Origin: an uncultured Collinsella sp.
GTDB taxonomy: Bacteria > Actinomycetota > Coriobacteriia > Coriobacteriales > Coriobacteriaceae
Assembly: GCA_902496375.1 (NCBI GenBank)
Contig: CABVAS010000040.1
Coordinates: 1 to 10,229, forward strand
Length of the DNA: 10,229 nucleotides
Direction: 5' to 3'
The position numbers and the translations under genes are program-made. This document shows, one piece after another, positions 1-5,818 of the stretch. How positions within the stretch are numbered: position 1 is the first letter of the stretch; each line of letters opens with the position of its first letter. The notes under the pieces were generated by a model. That model did no database searches and was not told the origin of the DNA. It saw nothing but the letters and a program-made list of their open reading frames with translations.

Positions 1-1618
1 GGCCCACACACTCCCCCGGCACCTCGAGCTCAAAGCGATACCACGGCTCCAGCAGCACCGCAGCGCCCGCCTCACGCGCCTGCATGAGGCCCTGGCGAAT
101 CGCGCGATACGTTGCCTGACGAAAGTCGCCGCCCTCGGTGTGCTTGGCATGCGCACGACCACCCGTAAGCGTAATGCGCACATCGGTGATGGGCGAACCC
201 GTCAGCACGCCCAGGTGGTCGCGTTCCATTGCATTGGTGAGCGCCAGACGCTGCCAGTTTAGGTCAAGCTCGTCGGTCGAGGTCACGGTGCCAAACTGCA
301 CGCCCGAGCCCGCCGGCAGCGGCTCTAAGCGCAGGTGCACCTCGGCATAGTGGCGCAGCGGCTCAAAGTGGCCTACGCCCTCGACCGGCTGCGAGATGGT
401 CTCTTTATAGAGGATGCCACCGGGCTCAAACTCAATCGCAAGGCCAAAGCGATCAGCCAGCACGCGCTGCACGACCTCGAGCTGCACCGCGCCCATCAAC
501 TGCAGATGAATCTGCTCAAGATGCGTGTTCCAGCTTACGCCGAGCATGGGATCCTCGTCGGCAAGCTCGGTCAGCGCTTGGAACACCGTGTGGACATCGT
601 GCTCGCCTGGCAGCACCGTATAGGTGAGAACCGGCGCGATGATCGGCTGCTCGCCCATGGGCTCTGCGCCTAGGGCATCACCTGGACGAACGTGCGCGAG
701 GCCCGTCACAGCGCAGATGCCGCCAGCAGTAACTTCCTGGGCAAGTTCGTATTTCTCGCCGTTATAGATACGCACCTGATCGATCTTTTGCTCCCAAGTC
801 TCGACACCGGAGCGCCCCTCAATCACCTGCTTCGCGCGCAGTACACCACCCGTCACCTTGACCCAGGCAAGGCGCTCGCCACGGTCTCCACGACTCACGC
901 GATAGACACGCGCTGCGAACTCATGGGGCCATGTCCGTTCGCGCATCAAAACGCACATGCCGTCCAGCAGCTCCGCCACGCCCTGGTCCTTGAGCGCCGA
1001 GCCGGCAAAGCAGGGGAACAGCTTGCGCTCGGCCACCATGCGCGACAACGTTTCGGCAGACAACTCACCTGCTTCAAGAAACTCATCGAGCGCCACCTCG
1101 TCCAACGCCGCGGCATCCTCTTGCACGGCACCACCCGAAAGCAGACCCTCGGCATCCAAGCAGCCTTCGGAAAGACGCTGCCCAAGTTGTGCCAGCAGCG
1201 CCTCACGCCCGGGGTTTTCCAAGTCGATCTTGTTGATAAAGATGAGCGTCGGAATGTCGTAGCGAGCAAGCAGACGCCACAACGTTTCGGTATGCCCCTG
1301 CACGCCGTCGTTGGCACCCACCACCAGAATCGCGTAGTCGAGCGCACGCAGCGTACGCTCGGCCTCGGCCGAAAAATCGACGTGGCCGGGAGCGTCCACA
1401 AGCATAACGCGGGTATCGCCGTGGTCGAGCACGGCCTGCGACGAAAAGATCGTGATGCCGCGCTCGCGCTCAATCTCGTTCGTGTCCAGATGCGAGTCGC
1501 CGTCATCCACACGACCGCGCTTGCGAATGCGGCCCGCATGAAACAACATAGCCTCGGCGAGCGTGGTCTTGCCGGCATCGACGTGTGCCAGAATTCCTAT
1601 GACCGCTTGCTTTGACAT
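1..1618 (-). CDS. TetM/EF-G-like translation factor GTPase (C-terminus off the left edge)
   Basis: Reading leftwards from ATG at 1618-1616, 539 codons stay open to the window edge with no stop, so the 3' end is missing. A purine-rich ribosome site (GGGGGAG) lies 4 nt before the ATG. All GTPase motifs are visible: P-loop AHVDAGKTT (residues 11-19), switch-I RGIT (53-56), DAPGH (75-79), NKID (129-132) and a G5-like GSAL. EF-G-type domains II-IV follow. Near residues 488-505 the domain IV motif RAHAKHTEGGDFRQ resembles EF-G more than Tet(M). The family comprises ribosome-binding GTPases related to tetracycline ribosomal protection proteins, and automatic annotation often calls them tetracycline resistance. 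The N-terminus (SKQAVIGILAHVDAGKTTL, then IRKRGRVDDGD) matches the widespread chromosomal paralogues in Gram-positive anaerobes, whose resistance role is unproven. I infer a cytosolic translation factor and am unsure about resistance. The long opposite-strand frames here are shadows. Confidence 0.9.
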   Translation of the reverse strand, partial: MSKQAVIGILAHVDAGKTTLAEAMLFHAGRIRKRGRVDDGDSHLDTNEIERERGITIFSSQAVLDHGDTRVMLVDAPGHVDFSAEAERTLRALDYAILVVGANDGVQGHTETLWRLLARYDIPTLIFINKIDLENPGREALLAQLGQRLSEGCLDAEGLLSGGAVQEDAAALDEVALDEFLEAGELSAETLSRMVAERKLFPCFAGSALKDQGVAELLDGMCVLMRERTWPHEFAARVYRVSRGDRGERLAWVKVTGGVLRAKQVIEGRSGVETWEQKIDQVRIYNGEKYELAQEVTAGGICAVTGLAHVRPGDALGAEPMGEQPIIAPVLTYTVLPGEHDVHTVFQALTELADEDPMLGVSWNTHLEQIHLQLMGAVQLEVVQRVLADRFGLAIEFEPGGILYKETISQPVEGVGHFEPLRHYAEVHLRLEPLPAGSGVQFGTVTSTDELDLNWQRLALTNAMERDHLGVLTGSPITDVRITLTGGRAHAKHTEGGDFRQATYRAIRQGLMQAREAGAAVLLEPWYRFELEVPGECVG

Positions 1619-1680
1619 GATCTCCCCCAGTTGATAGCCAGCCGACCCCGCAGGGTACGCTTTTGTCACACACCGGATGA

Positions 1681-1860
1681 TACAATTTACGAGCCGGCGG
1701 GCGAAGCGGGCCCTATCCCCCGACCGAGCTCATCGCCCTGCGTTGCCGCGCGGCGATTTTCGTAGGTTCGCGCCTTGCGAAAGCCGGCACCTCCCCTTTT
1801 GTCTGTCCGGGCCCATCTGGGGCGGTAACAACGCGAGCCCCACAACAACGAGGAACCACC
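1681..1860 (+). promoter_or_regulatory. Candidate mscL promoter -10 and long GC-rich leader
   Basis: TACAAT at 1681-1686 is a good -10 hexamer. TTGTCA at 1663-1668 would be a fair -35, but the 12-nt spacing is too short, so the -35 is unclear. If this promoter is used, the mscL message has a leader of about 170 nt. The leader contains GCCGCGCGGC (1744-1753), a TTCGC-GCCTT-GCGAA hairpin, and GGGGC (1819-1823) able to pair with GCCCC (1837-1841) just before the ribosome site GAGGA (1850-1854). I recognise no known riboswitch. The same region (from 1619) must also hold the promoter of the leftward GTPase gene. Confidence 0.3.
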
Positions 1861-2286
1861 ATGAAGGCACTGCTCAACGAATTCAAGGAATTCATCAATC
1901 GTGGCAACGTGATGGACATGGCCGTCGGCGTGATTATCGGCGGCGCGTTCACCGCCATCGTGACCTCGCTTACCGACAACATCATCAACCCGCTCATCGC
2001 CGTCATCGCCGGCGGCAGCGCCACCGAGATTTCGGGGCTGGTGGTGCCGGGCACCAATATCGACTTTGGCGCGTTCATTGGCGCGTGCATCAACTTTTTG
2101 ATTGTGGCGGCCATTGTCTTTGCCATCGTCAAGGCGTTTAACAAGGCGCAGGAGATTGGCGACAAGCTGGCCGGCGCCCCCGCCGAGGAAGCCGCCCCCA
2201 AGCCCGTCTGCCCTTATTGCTTGGAAGAGGTAAACGAGGGCGCGACCAAGTGCTGCCACTGCGGAAGCGAGCTGCCCAAGGCGTAG
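1861..2286 (+). CDS. mscL: Large-conductance mechanosensitive channel MscL with C-terminal zinc ribbon
   Basis: The 141-aa product is a homopentameric inner-membrane channel that opens under membrane tension to release solutes after hypo-osmotic shock. The N-terminus has the family signature: amphipathic KEFINRGNVMDMAVGVIIGGAF (residues 9-30, TM1 about 15-45), then LTDNIINPLI, a short periplasmic loop (about 50-68), and TM2 (about 70-94) running into the cytoplasmic AFNKAQE segment. Residues 105-116 are an Ala/Pro/Glu linker. The last 25 residues carry CPYC (117-120) and CCHC (131-134), so C117, C120, C131 and C134 form a likely zinc ribbon in place of the usual C-terminal helical bundle. Canonical MscL (about 136 aa in E. 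coli) has no cysteine cluster. The ribosome site GAGGA at 1850-1854 supports the ATG at 1861. It converges with the GNAT gene across an 80-bp gap. Confidence 0.95.
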   Translation: MKALLNEFKEFINRGNVMDMAVGVIIGGAFTAIVTSLTDNIINPLIAVIAGGSATEISGLVVPGTNIDFGAFIGACINFLIVAAIVFAIVKAFNKAQEIGDKLAGAPAEEAAPKPVCPYCLEEVNEGATKCCHCGSELPKA

Positions 2287-2366
2287 CCACCATTTGGCCG
2301 CGACGGACGCTGGTCCTTTGCCCAGCCAAAACATCACTTGCGAATTGCCGATACGCAGCTCGGCCC

Positions 2367-2858
2367 TTACGCCTCGCGCAGCCAATCAAACGCAACGCGC
2401 GGCGTACCGTCCGACACATGCACGACGCCGACACGCTCGAACCCCGCCTTGGCGATGGCGCTCTGCATGGGCAAGTTGTCCTCGTGCGTGTCAATACGCA
2501 GATGGTCGGCGCATTCCTTGGCAAAGGCAAACATCGCCGCCGCGATACCGTGCACGGTGCCGTCGGATGCCACGCGATGCAGCACGGCATACGGAGTGTC
2601 GCTGCGCCATTGACCGTCCTCAATCACGTCATAGCACTCGTCCGGACCCGGTAAAAAGGCAAACGTCGCCACCACGCGGCCGTCGACTTCGCACACGTAA
2701 CTGCCACCAGCGGCAATATCGGCAGCCAGCTGCTCGGCCGAAGGCGTGCCCTCGGGCCACTGCGTGGCGTTGCCATGCGCGCGCATAAAGGCGCGGGCCG
2801 CGTCATAGATAGCCATGACGGCGGGAATGTCGGTATCGAGGGTTTTTCTGATCATCAC
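2367..2858 (-). CDS. GNAT family N-acetyltransferase
   Basis: This product of about 163 aa has the GNAT layout. An N-terminal strand and helix (IRKTLDTDIPAVMAIYDAARAFM) leads into the central strand YVCEVDGRVVATFAFLPGPD, and then LHRVASDG before the acetyl-CoA-binding turn (TVHGIAAAMFAFAKE). It ends with LRIDTHEDNLPMQSAIAKAGFERVGVV, the late-GNAT pattern in which an Asn and a following helix position the cofactor. The R/QxxGxG/A pyrophosphate loop is only loosely recognisable. The substrate cannot be predicted; the subgroup is common in Firmicutes and Actinobacteria and usually annotated only as GNAT. Two starts are possible: GTG at 2858 (6 nt from the GAGGT ribosome site at 2869-2865) or ATG at 2855 (9 nt). 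I keep the longer, but either fits. It is transcribed away from the zinc-ribbon gene through the shared inverted repeat at 2877-2908. Confidence 0.88.
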   Translation of the reverse strand: MMIRKTLDTDIPAVMAIYDAARAFMRAHGNATQWPEGTPSAEQLAADIAAGGSYVCEVDGRVVATFAFLPGPDECYDVIEDGQWRSDTPYAVLHRVASDGTVHGIAAAMFAFAKECADHLRIDTHEDNLPMQSAIAKAGFERVGVVHVSDGTPRVAFDWLREA

Positions 2859-2876
2859 GCGGCGACCTCACGTTTA

Positions 2877-2908
2877 TTGGTATCACTTTGATTGAGCAAT
2901 GATACCAA
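2877..2908. promoter_or_regulatory. Perfect 9-bp inverted repeat between divergent genes (candidate operator)
   Basis: TTGGTATCA at 2877-2885 and its exact reverse complement TGATACCAA at 2900-2908 are separated by 14 AT-rich bases. The repeat lies 19 bp before the GNAT start and 25 bp before the zinc-ribbon start, so any promoters must overlap it. Each arm supplies a TTGGTA that could act as a weak -35 with a poor -10-like TGATAC 17 bp away on the same strand, by symmetry in both directions. The simplest reading is an operator for a dimeric regulator controlling both genes. A hairpin in both leaders is the alternative. There is no adjacent T tract, so a terminator is unlikely. Confidence 0.5.
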
Positions 2909-2932
2909 CGTTTGGAGAGGAGCGCGAAGCAG

Positions 2933-3229
2933 ATGGGGAGCAAAAAGCGAGCCGCCTGGTCAAAAGCCAAAAGCGAGTTTTTGGGCGCTGCCACCGGCGG
3001 CGATATGAGCGACCTGTTTGCACGCGAGGACGAGCGCCGCGACGCCCTGGACGCCGAGCGCGATGAAGCCTGGCGCTACAAGTCGTGCGAACGCAAAAAC
3101 CGTTACGACACACGCGCCGAGGCCGAGGCAGTTATGGCCGACTGCGAAAACCGCGGACGGCGTGGTTTGGCCTGCTACAAATGCGAATACTGCGGCGGCT
3201 GGCACCTGACGTCGCACCCTTGGAAATAG
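2933..3229 (+). CDS. Small zinc-ribbon protein of unknown function
   Basis: The 98-aa start at ATG 2933 is preferred because GGAGAGGAG (2914-2922) sits 10 nt upstream. The in-frame TTG at 2912 lies against that ribosome site and would not be read. The first half is basic, then strongly charged (SDLFAREDERRDALDAERDEAWR, probably helical). The second half has SCERKNRYDTRAEAEAVMADCENRG, then CYKCEYCGGWHLTSH with Cys at 52, 71, 81, 84 and 87 and His at 91 and 95. C84-x2-C87 plus C52 and H91 look like a zinc site. The ending CxYCGGWHLT recurs in small actinobacterial and phage proteins with a K-x-RY-x(2)-RAEA motif before it; none has an assigned role that I know of. It might bind nucleic acid, but that is inference. 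It shares a divergent control region with the GNAT gene. Confidence 0.8.
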   Translation: MGSKKRAAWSKAKSEFLGAATGGDMSDLFAREDERRDALDAERDEAWRYKSCERKNRYDTRAEAEAVMADCENRGRRGLACYKCEYCGGWHLTSHPWK

Positions 3230-3277
3230 ACCCCGCATCGGCACGGCGCTGACGGAGCGCCAACCATCGTGCACAAG

Positions 3278-3982
3278 CTACGGGCGCGGCGGCACCAAAA
3301 CATCGTAACGAACGGCCTTGCCCGCAAGCTGATAGCTCGGCTTAACGCCGGCAAGCAGCGGCCCCTTCACCGGTCGCTTGATAACGACCTTGCGCGGGTG
3401 CACCGCAAGCGCAGCTTCGACCAGCGTCTCCTCGTCGGCGCACGGCTGCTCCAGATGGTGCAAGAGCTGAAACTTCTTTTTCACCGCCGCGCTCTTGGTG
3501 CGCTCGGGAAACATGGGGTCCAGATACACCACGTCGGGAACCGCGAGCTCGCCTTGCTTGATCAGCTCGGCCGTATGGCGAAGGCCGGCAATGCTGTCCT
3601 CGCCCGCATGCAAGCGCATGCGCGCCACAGCAGCCGCAAGCGCCGGATCATCTGCCGCGCGATCCAAGGCGTCCTTGAGGAGTGCCGCGATTACGCAATC
3701 CTGTTCATACAGATCGACGGTAAAGCCCGCGGCCGCCAGCAGCAGCGAATCCTCACCAAAGCCCGCCGTGGCATCAATCGCCCATGGGCGCTCGATGCCT
3801 TTTGTGCGCGCAACCTTTACCAGCAGCTCTTGCTGCAGGCGGCCCTGCTTGAGTCGTGGCAGCATGCGGCCAAAATCGGCGCGCAGTTCCATCGTGCCGT
3901 CGGTGAGCGTGAGGCCCTCGGACTTCCCGGTCAGCTCAAGCCCCGCGGCCCGAGCAACAGAAAAGGGATCGACGACGCCCAT
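3278..3982 (-). CDS. rsmJ: 16S rRNA (guanine1516-N2)-methyltransferase RsmJ family
   Basis: The 234-aa product is a class I SAM-dependent methyltransferase. Motif I is IDATAGFGEDSLLLAAAG (69-86). An acidic Glu closes strand 2 (LYEQD, 92-95). The catalytic-region signature is VVYLDPMFPERTKSAAVKKK (151-170), nearly the same as LDPMFPHKQKSALVKK of E. coli RsmJ. KRPVKGPLL (202-210) and RYDVLV (225-230) also match. In E. coli the enzyme makes m2G1516 in the 30S subunit. The family (PF04445) is best known from gammaproteobacteria, so the exact target here is inferred. Start: ATG at 3982 has AAGGAG 5 nt upstream. An in-frame GTG at 3988 overlaps that ribosome site and is rejected. A 47-aa membrane ORF lies 63 bp upstream on the same strand and may share its transcript. 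It converges with the zinc-ribbon gene, 48 bp away. Confidence 0.85.
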   Translation of the reverse strand: MGVVDPFSVARAAGLELTGKSEGLTLTDGTMELRADFGRMLPRLKQGRLQQELLVKVARTKGIERPWAIDATAGFGEDSLLLAAAGFTVDLYEQDCVIAALLKDALDRAADDPALAAAVARMRLHAGEDSIAGLRHTAELIKQGELAVPDVVYLDPMFPERTKSAAVKKKFQLLHHLEQPCADEETLVEAALAVHPRKVVIKRPVKGPLLAGVKPSYQLAGKAVRYDVLVPPRP

Positions 3983-4045
3983 GGACACTCCTTAGCAAAC
4001 AAAACGAATACGTGAGCGCCACCTCAGTTGGCACCCAACCGTCCG

Positions 4046-4189
4046 TTATTGTCCCACATGCGACATGGTCCACAGCATCCCAATGCAAAGCACCGCCATC
4101 AATCCCGTGCACACGGCAGCGATCACAGAATCACCCATGCGCCTTCCCAACGACCGCGGTTCACGCACTTGCTCTGGTCCGTACATCAT
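4046..4189 (-). CDS. Predicted 47-aa single-pass membrane microprotein
   Basis: ATG at 4189 (or a second ATG at 4186) follows AAGGAGGAG at 4200-4192, one of the strongest ribosome sites in the window. AGGAGG stands 4 nt from the first ATG and 7 nt from the second. The frame ends with TAA at 4048-4046. The product begins with a charged segment (MMYGPEQVREPRSLGRRMGD, residues 1-20). One hydrophobic helix follows (about 21-42, SVIAAVCTGLMAVLCIGMLW) with a short MSHVGQ tail, so positives stay inside and the C-terminus is probably outside. I recognise no family. It lies 63 bp upstream of rsmJ on the same strand and may be co-transcribed. It is too short for routine gene callers. The larger plus-strand frame across the same DNA has no ribosome site and reads as low-complexity shadow. 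Confidence 0.6.
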   Translation of the reverse strand: MMYGPEQVREPRSLGRRMGDSVIAAVCTGLMAVLCIGMLWTMSHVGQ

Positions 4190-4258
4190 GGCTCCTCCTT
4201 AGACTCACTTCTTATCACGGCCTCATCATCGCAGCGCCGCACATGAGCTGCCATCGAT

Positions 4259-4417
4259 TTGACTTACAGCTGGCTTTCCTTTTTGAAAGGTTGGACCGTG
4301 CAGGCAAGAGACGCTTTCAAACGCATGCATCGCCCCGTTGAACTACAATGTGCTTCACGATATGTGCCGCAACCTGGGTGCGACAGATTCACCGCGCCCG
4401 CATCGAAAGGACCATCT
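4259..4417 (+). promoter_or_regulatory. Upstream region of the 4418 gene: inverted repeat and candidate -10
   Basis: TTTGAAAG (4282-4289) is repeated inverted as CTTTCAAA (4314-4321) with a 24-bp spacer. CTTTC at 4274-4278 can pair instead with GAAAG at 4285-4289 in a tight hairpin, giving two exclusive folds. TACAAT at 4344-4349 is the best -10 for the gene at 4418; no convincing -35 stands 16-18 bp before it. TTGACT at 4259-4264 is -35-like but lacks a good -10. The ribosome site AAAGGA is at 4405-4410. No further ORF is supported between 4190 and 4417. Confidence 0.3.
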
Positions 4418-4819
4418 ATGAGCGCCGCTCGCAAGACACTCAAAATCCTTGCCCTGATTTATTTTGTTCTGGGCATCGCCAGTCTCGTCATTGGAATCGC
4501 CGGCATCGCGACCGGCAAGCTCGAGTCCACCTACGGGTCGAACGCCATGCTCGCCGCGGTCGTGCTTGTCGCCAAGGGCGTTATCGACCTTGGCGCAGGT
4601 GTTGCGGGCATCAAGGGCGCCAACAAGCCTTCGCAGGTGGATGGCGCGTTTAAGCTCGGCATCGTTGCCGCAATCGCCACGATTGCGCAGGCTGTGCTCA
4701 CCCTTCCCGCGCTCGGCGGCAGCGCCGTCAATATTGGAGCCTTTGTCATCGTGGTCTACGACCTGTTCTTTGTTCAGCAGGCACACGCCGTCAAGGCCGA
4801 GAACAAGGACCGCCTGTAA
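4418..4819 (+). CDS. Four-helix integral membrane protein of unknown function
   Basis: The 133-aa start ATG at 4418 is chosen for AAAGGA 7 nt upstream. A longer in-frame extension back to 4259 has no ribosome site and a cysteine/arginine-rich composition unlike the rest. Four hydrophobic segments are clear: about 8-31 (LKILALIYFVLGIASLVIGIAGIA), 43-65, 80-100 and 104-121. Short polar loops join them, and the C-terminal tail is charged (HAVKAENKDRL). Gly and Ala are spaced along helices 1-3 (GIAGIATG, GAGVAGIKG), suggesting tight helix packing. I see no catalytic motif and no known transporter signature. The size and topology resemble small uncharacterised membrane proteins often found in Coriobacteria, but I cannot name a family. 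It appears monocistronic, with a strong hairpin terminator 37 bp after the stop. Confidence 0.82.
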   Translation: MSAARKTLKILALIYFVLGIASLVIGIAGIATGKLESTYGSNAMLAAVVLVAKGVIDLGAGVAGIKGANKPSQVDGAFKLGIVAAIATIAQAVLTLPALGGSAVNIGAFVIVVYDLFFVQQAHAVKAENKDRL

Positions 4820-4856
4820 GCGCTCACTTCTCATAGCCTCTGCAGCCAAGTAACTA

Positions 4857-4892
4857 AAAGGGCCGATCGCGCATATCCGCGGTCGGCCCTTT
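4857..4892. terminator. Bidirectional intrinsic terminator
   Basis: AAAGGGCCGATCGCG (4857-4871) pairs with CGCGGTCGGCCCTTT (4878-4892) over 15 pairs with one T-G wobble and a 6-nt loop (CATATC). It stands 37 bp after the stop of the four-helix gene. On the minus strand the stem runs into CTTTTAGTTACTT, a modest U tract. On the plus strand only TTTACGTTT follows. The position between convergent genes fits termination of both the 4418 gene and rlmA. Confidence 0.8.
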
Positions 4893-4905
4893 ACGTTTGC
4901 CCAGA

Positions 4906-4949
4906 TAACACCTGCCAAAATAAACCTGTCCCTTTTTGGCAGGTTGTTA
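4906..4949. repeat. REP-like imperfect palindrome overlapping the rlmA stop codon
   Basis: TAACACCTGCCAAAA (4906-4920) pairs with TTTTGGCAGG (4934-4943) plus TGTTA (4945-4949), a 15-bp stem with T4944 bulged and a 13-nt loop. An alternative fold uses AACCTG (4923-4928) with CAGGTT (4940-4945). Read on the minus strand the loop contains GGGAC. The TAA stop of rlmA (4949-4947) is inside the stem. No U tract follows, and a better terminator lies next door, so this looks more like a dispersed palindromic repeat unit (REP-like) than a terminator. Genome-wide copy number was not checked. Confidence 0.5.
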
Positions 4950-5762
4950 GCTGTGACGGTACTCGGCGATGATGAAGTCGATGTCGGTTTGAAGGGTGTC
5001 CAGGTTTGCCAGGCGCTCTTTATCGGCAGGGCGCGTGCGGTAGTAGTACGGCGTCATCTGGAACACCGCCTCGATGTCCGCCTGGGTCTGAAGCGTAATA
5101 TTCGCAGACACCCGCTGCGTTCCGACCAACTCGAGTTCAGTGGTCTTCGGCAGCTTCTCGTCATTGAGATATGGCGTGTCGTAGAGCACCTCTTTGAGGC
5201 CAAACAGATGCCGAGCACCCGGCACCACGGTATAGAGCGAGCCCTCTGGCGCCAGCACGCGGGCAAATTCGCGCTCGTTAAAGGGGGCAAAGAGCTCGGT
5301 CACCATATCGAAGGCGCCATCGGCCACGGGGATATCCTTCATGTTGGCCACAAAATAGGTCGCATCGCCGCGCTTGGCAGCCAGGCGCACCATCTCTTTG
5401 CCCAAGTCGAACCCGTAAGCGTCCACGCCCGGCACCGCGCCCATGGCACTCGTGTAATAGCCCTCGCCGCAGCAAATATCGAGCAGCGTCATGGGGCCGT
5501 TCACAGACGCGGCGCGCCCAGACACCTGTTTGCGCACCAGCTCGACCATCGCATCGCGCAACGGCGCGTAGTATCCACGGTTCAGAAAGTCACGACGGCT
5601 GCGTGCCTGCGACTTGGGATCGCCCATGGAGTCACCGCTCTTGGACGAGCGCAACAGGTACAGGTAGCCCTCACGTGCGCGGTCAAATCGATGTCCGTTC
5701 GCACATATAGCTCCACGCTCGTCGTCCACCAACGGCTCACGGCAAACGGGACACAACAACAT
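4947..5762 (-). CDS. rlmA: 23S rRNA (guanine-N1)-methyltransferase RlmA family
   Basis: The 271-aa product aligns along its length with E. coli RlmA (RrmA). The N-terminal zinc finger is C4-x2-C7 with C20 and H24 (CPVCREPL then ICANGHRFD). The family linker REGYLYLL (30-37) and RRDFLNRGYYAPLRDAMV (56-73) follow. SAM motif I is LLDICCGEGYYT (93-104). ELFAP (156-160) and PGARHLFGLKEVLYD (181-195) match PGPRHLMELKGLIY of the E. coli enzyme, and QMTPYYYRTRP (235-245) matches QMTPFAWRARP. RlmA(I) methylates G745. Gram-positive RlmA(II), including TlrB of tylosin producers, methylates G748, so G748 is more likely here, by inference. AAGGAG 5 nt before ATG 5762 fixes the start. Palindromic repeats flank the gene on both sides. 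Confidence 0.9.
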   Translation of the reverse strand: MLLCPVCREPLVDDERGAICANGHRFDRAREGYLYLLRSSKSGDSMGDPKSQARSRRDFLNRGYYAPLRDAMVELVRKQVSGRAASVNGPMTLLDICCGEGYYTSAMGAVPGVDAYGFDLGKEMVRLAAKRGDATYFVANMKDIPVADGAFDMVTELFAPFNEREFARVLAPEGSLYTVVPGARHLFGLKEVLYDTPYLNDEKLPKTTELELVGTQRVSANITLQTQADIEAVFQMTPYYYRTRPADKERLANLDTLQTDIDFIIAEYRHS

Positions 5763-5818
5763 GGCAACTCCTTAGCACGGACAACACAACGCCCACCATT
5801 GTCTCACGCCTCCCCCAC

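Noticed and set aside
692..1615. 307-codon open frame on the plus strand opposite the TetM-like gene
   Set aside because: It is the shadow of a GC-rich real gene with intact GTPase motifs on the minus strand; the shadow translation has no recognisable domain and no ribosome site.
2293..2330. TTTGGC...GCCAAA and GCTGG...CCAGC stems between mscL and the GNAT gene
   Set aside because: Stems are short, mutually overlapping by two bases (2325-2326) and lack a U tract, so I do not call a terminator.
3241..3272. GGCGCT-GACGG-AGCGCC hairpin (3245-3261) with outer GCACG/CGTGC between the zinc-ribbon gene and rsmJ
   Set aside because: Position suits a bidirectional terminator but no T tract follows on either strand and the stem is only 6 bp; left as a weak possibility.
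3986..3995. Identical ACTCCTTAGCA next to the starts of rsmJ and rlmA
   Set aside because: The shared bases are mostly the ribosome-binding site; an 11-bp match of that kind is not evidence for a repeat.
3269..4015. 248-codon plus-strand frame opposite rsmJ
   Set aside because: Shadow of rsmJ, whose SAM and LDPMFP motifs are unmistakable.
4012..4341. 109-codon plus-strand frame across the upstream region of the four-helix gene
   Set aside because: No ribosome site, mixed composition, and it overlaps the better supported 47-aa ORF on the other strand.
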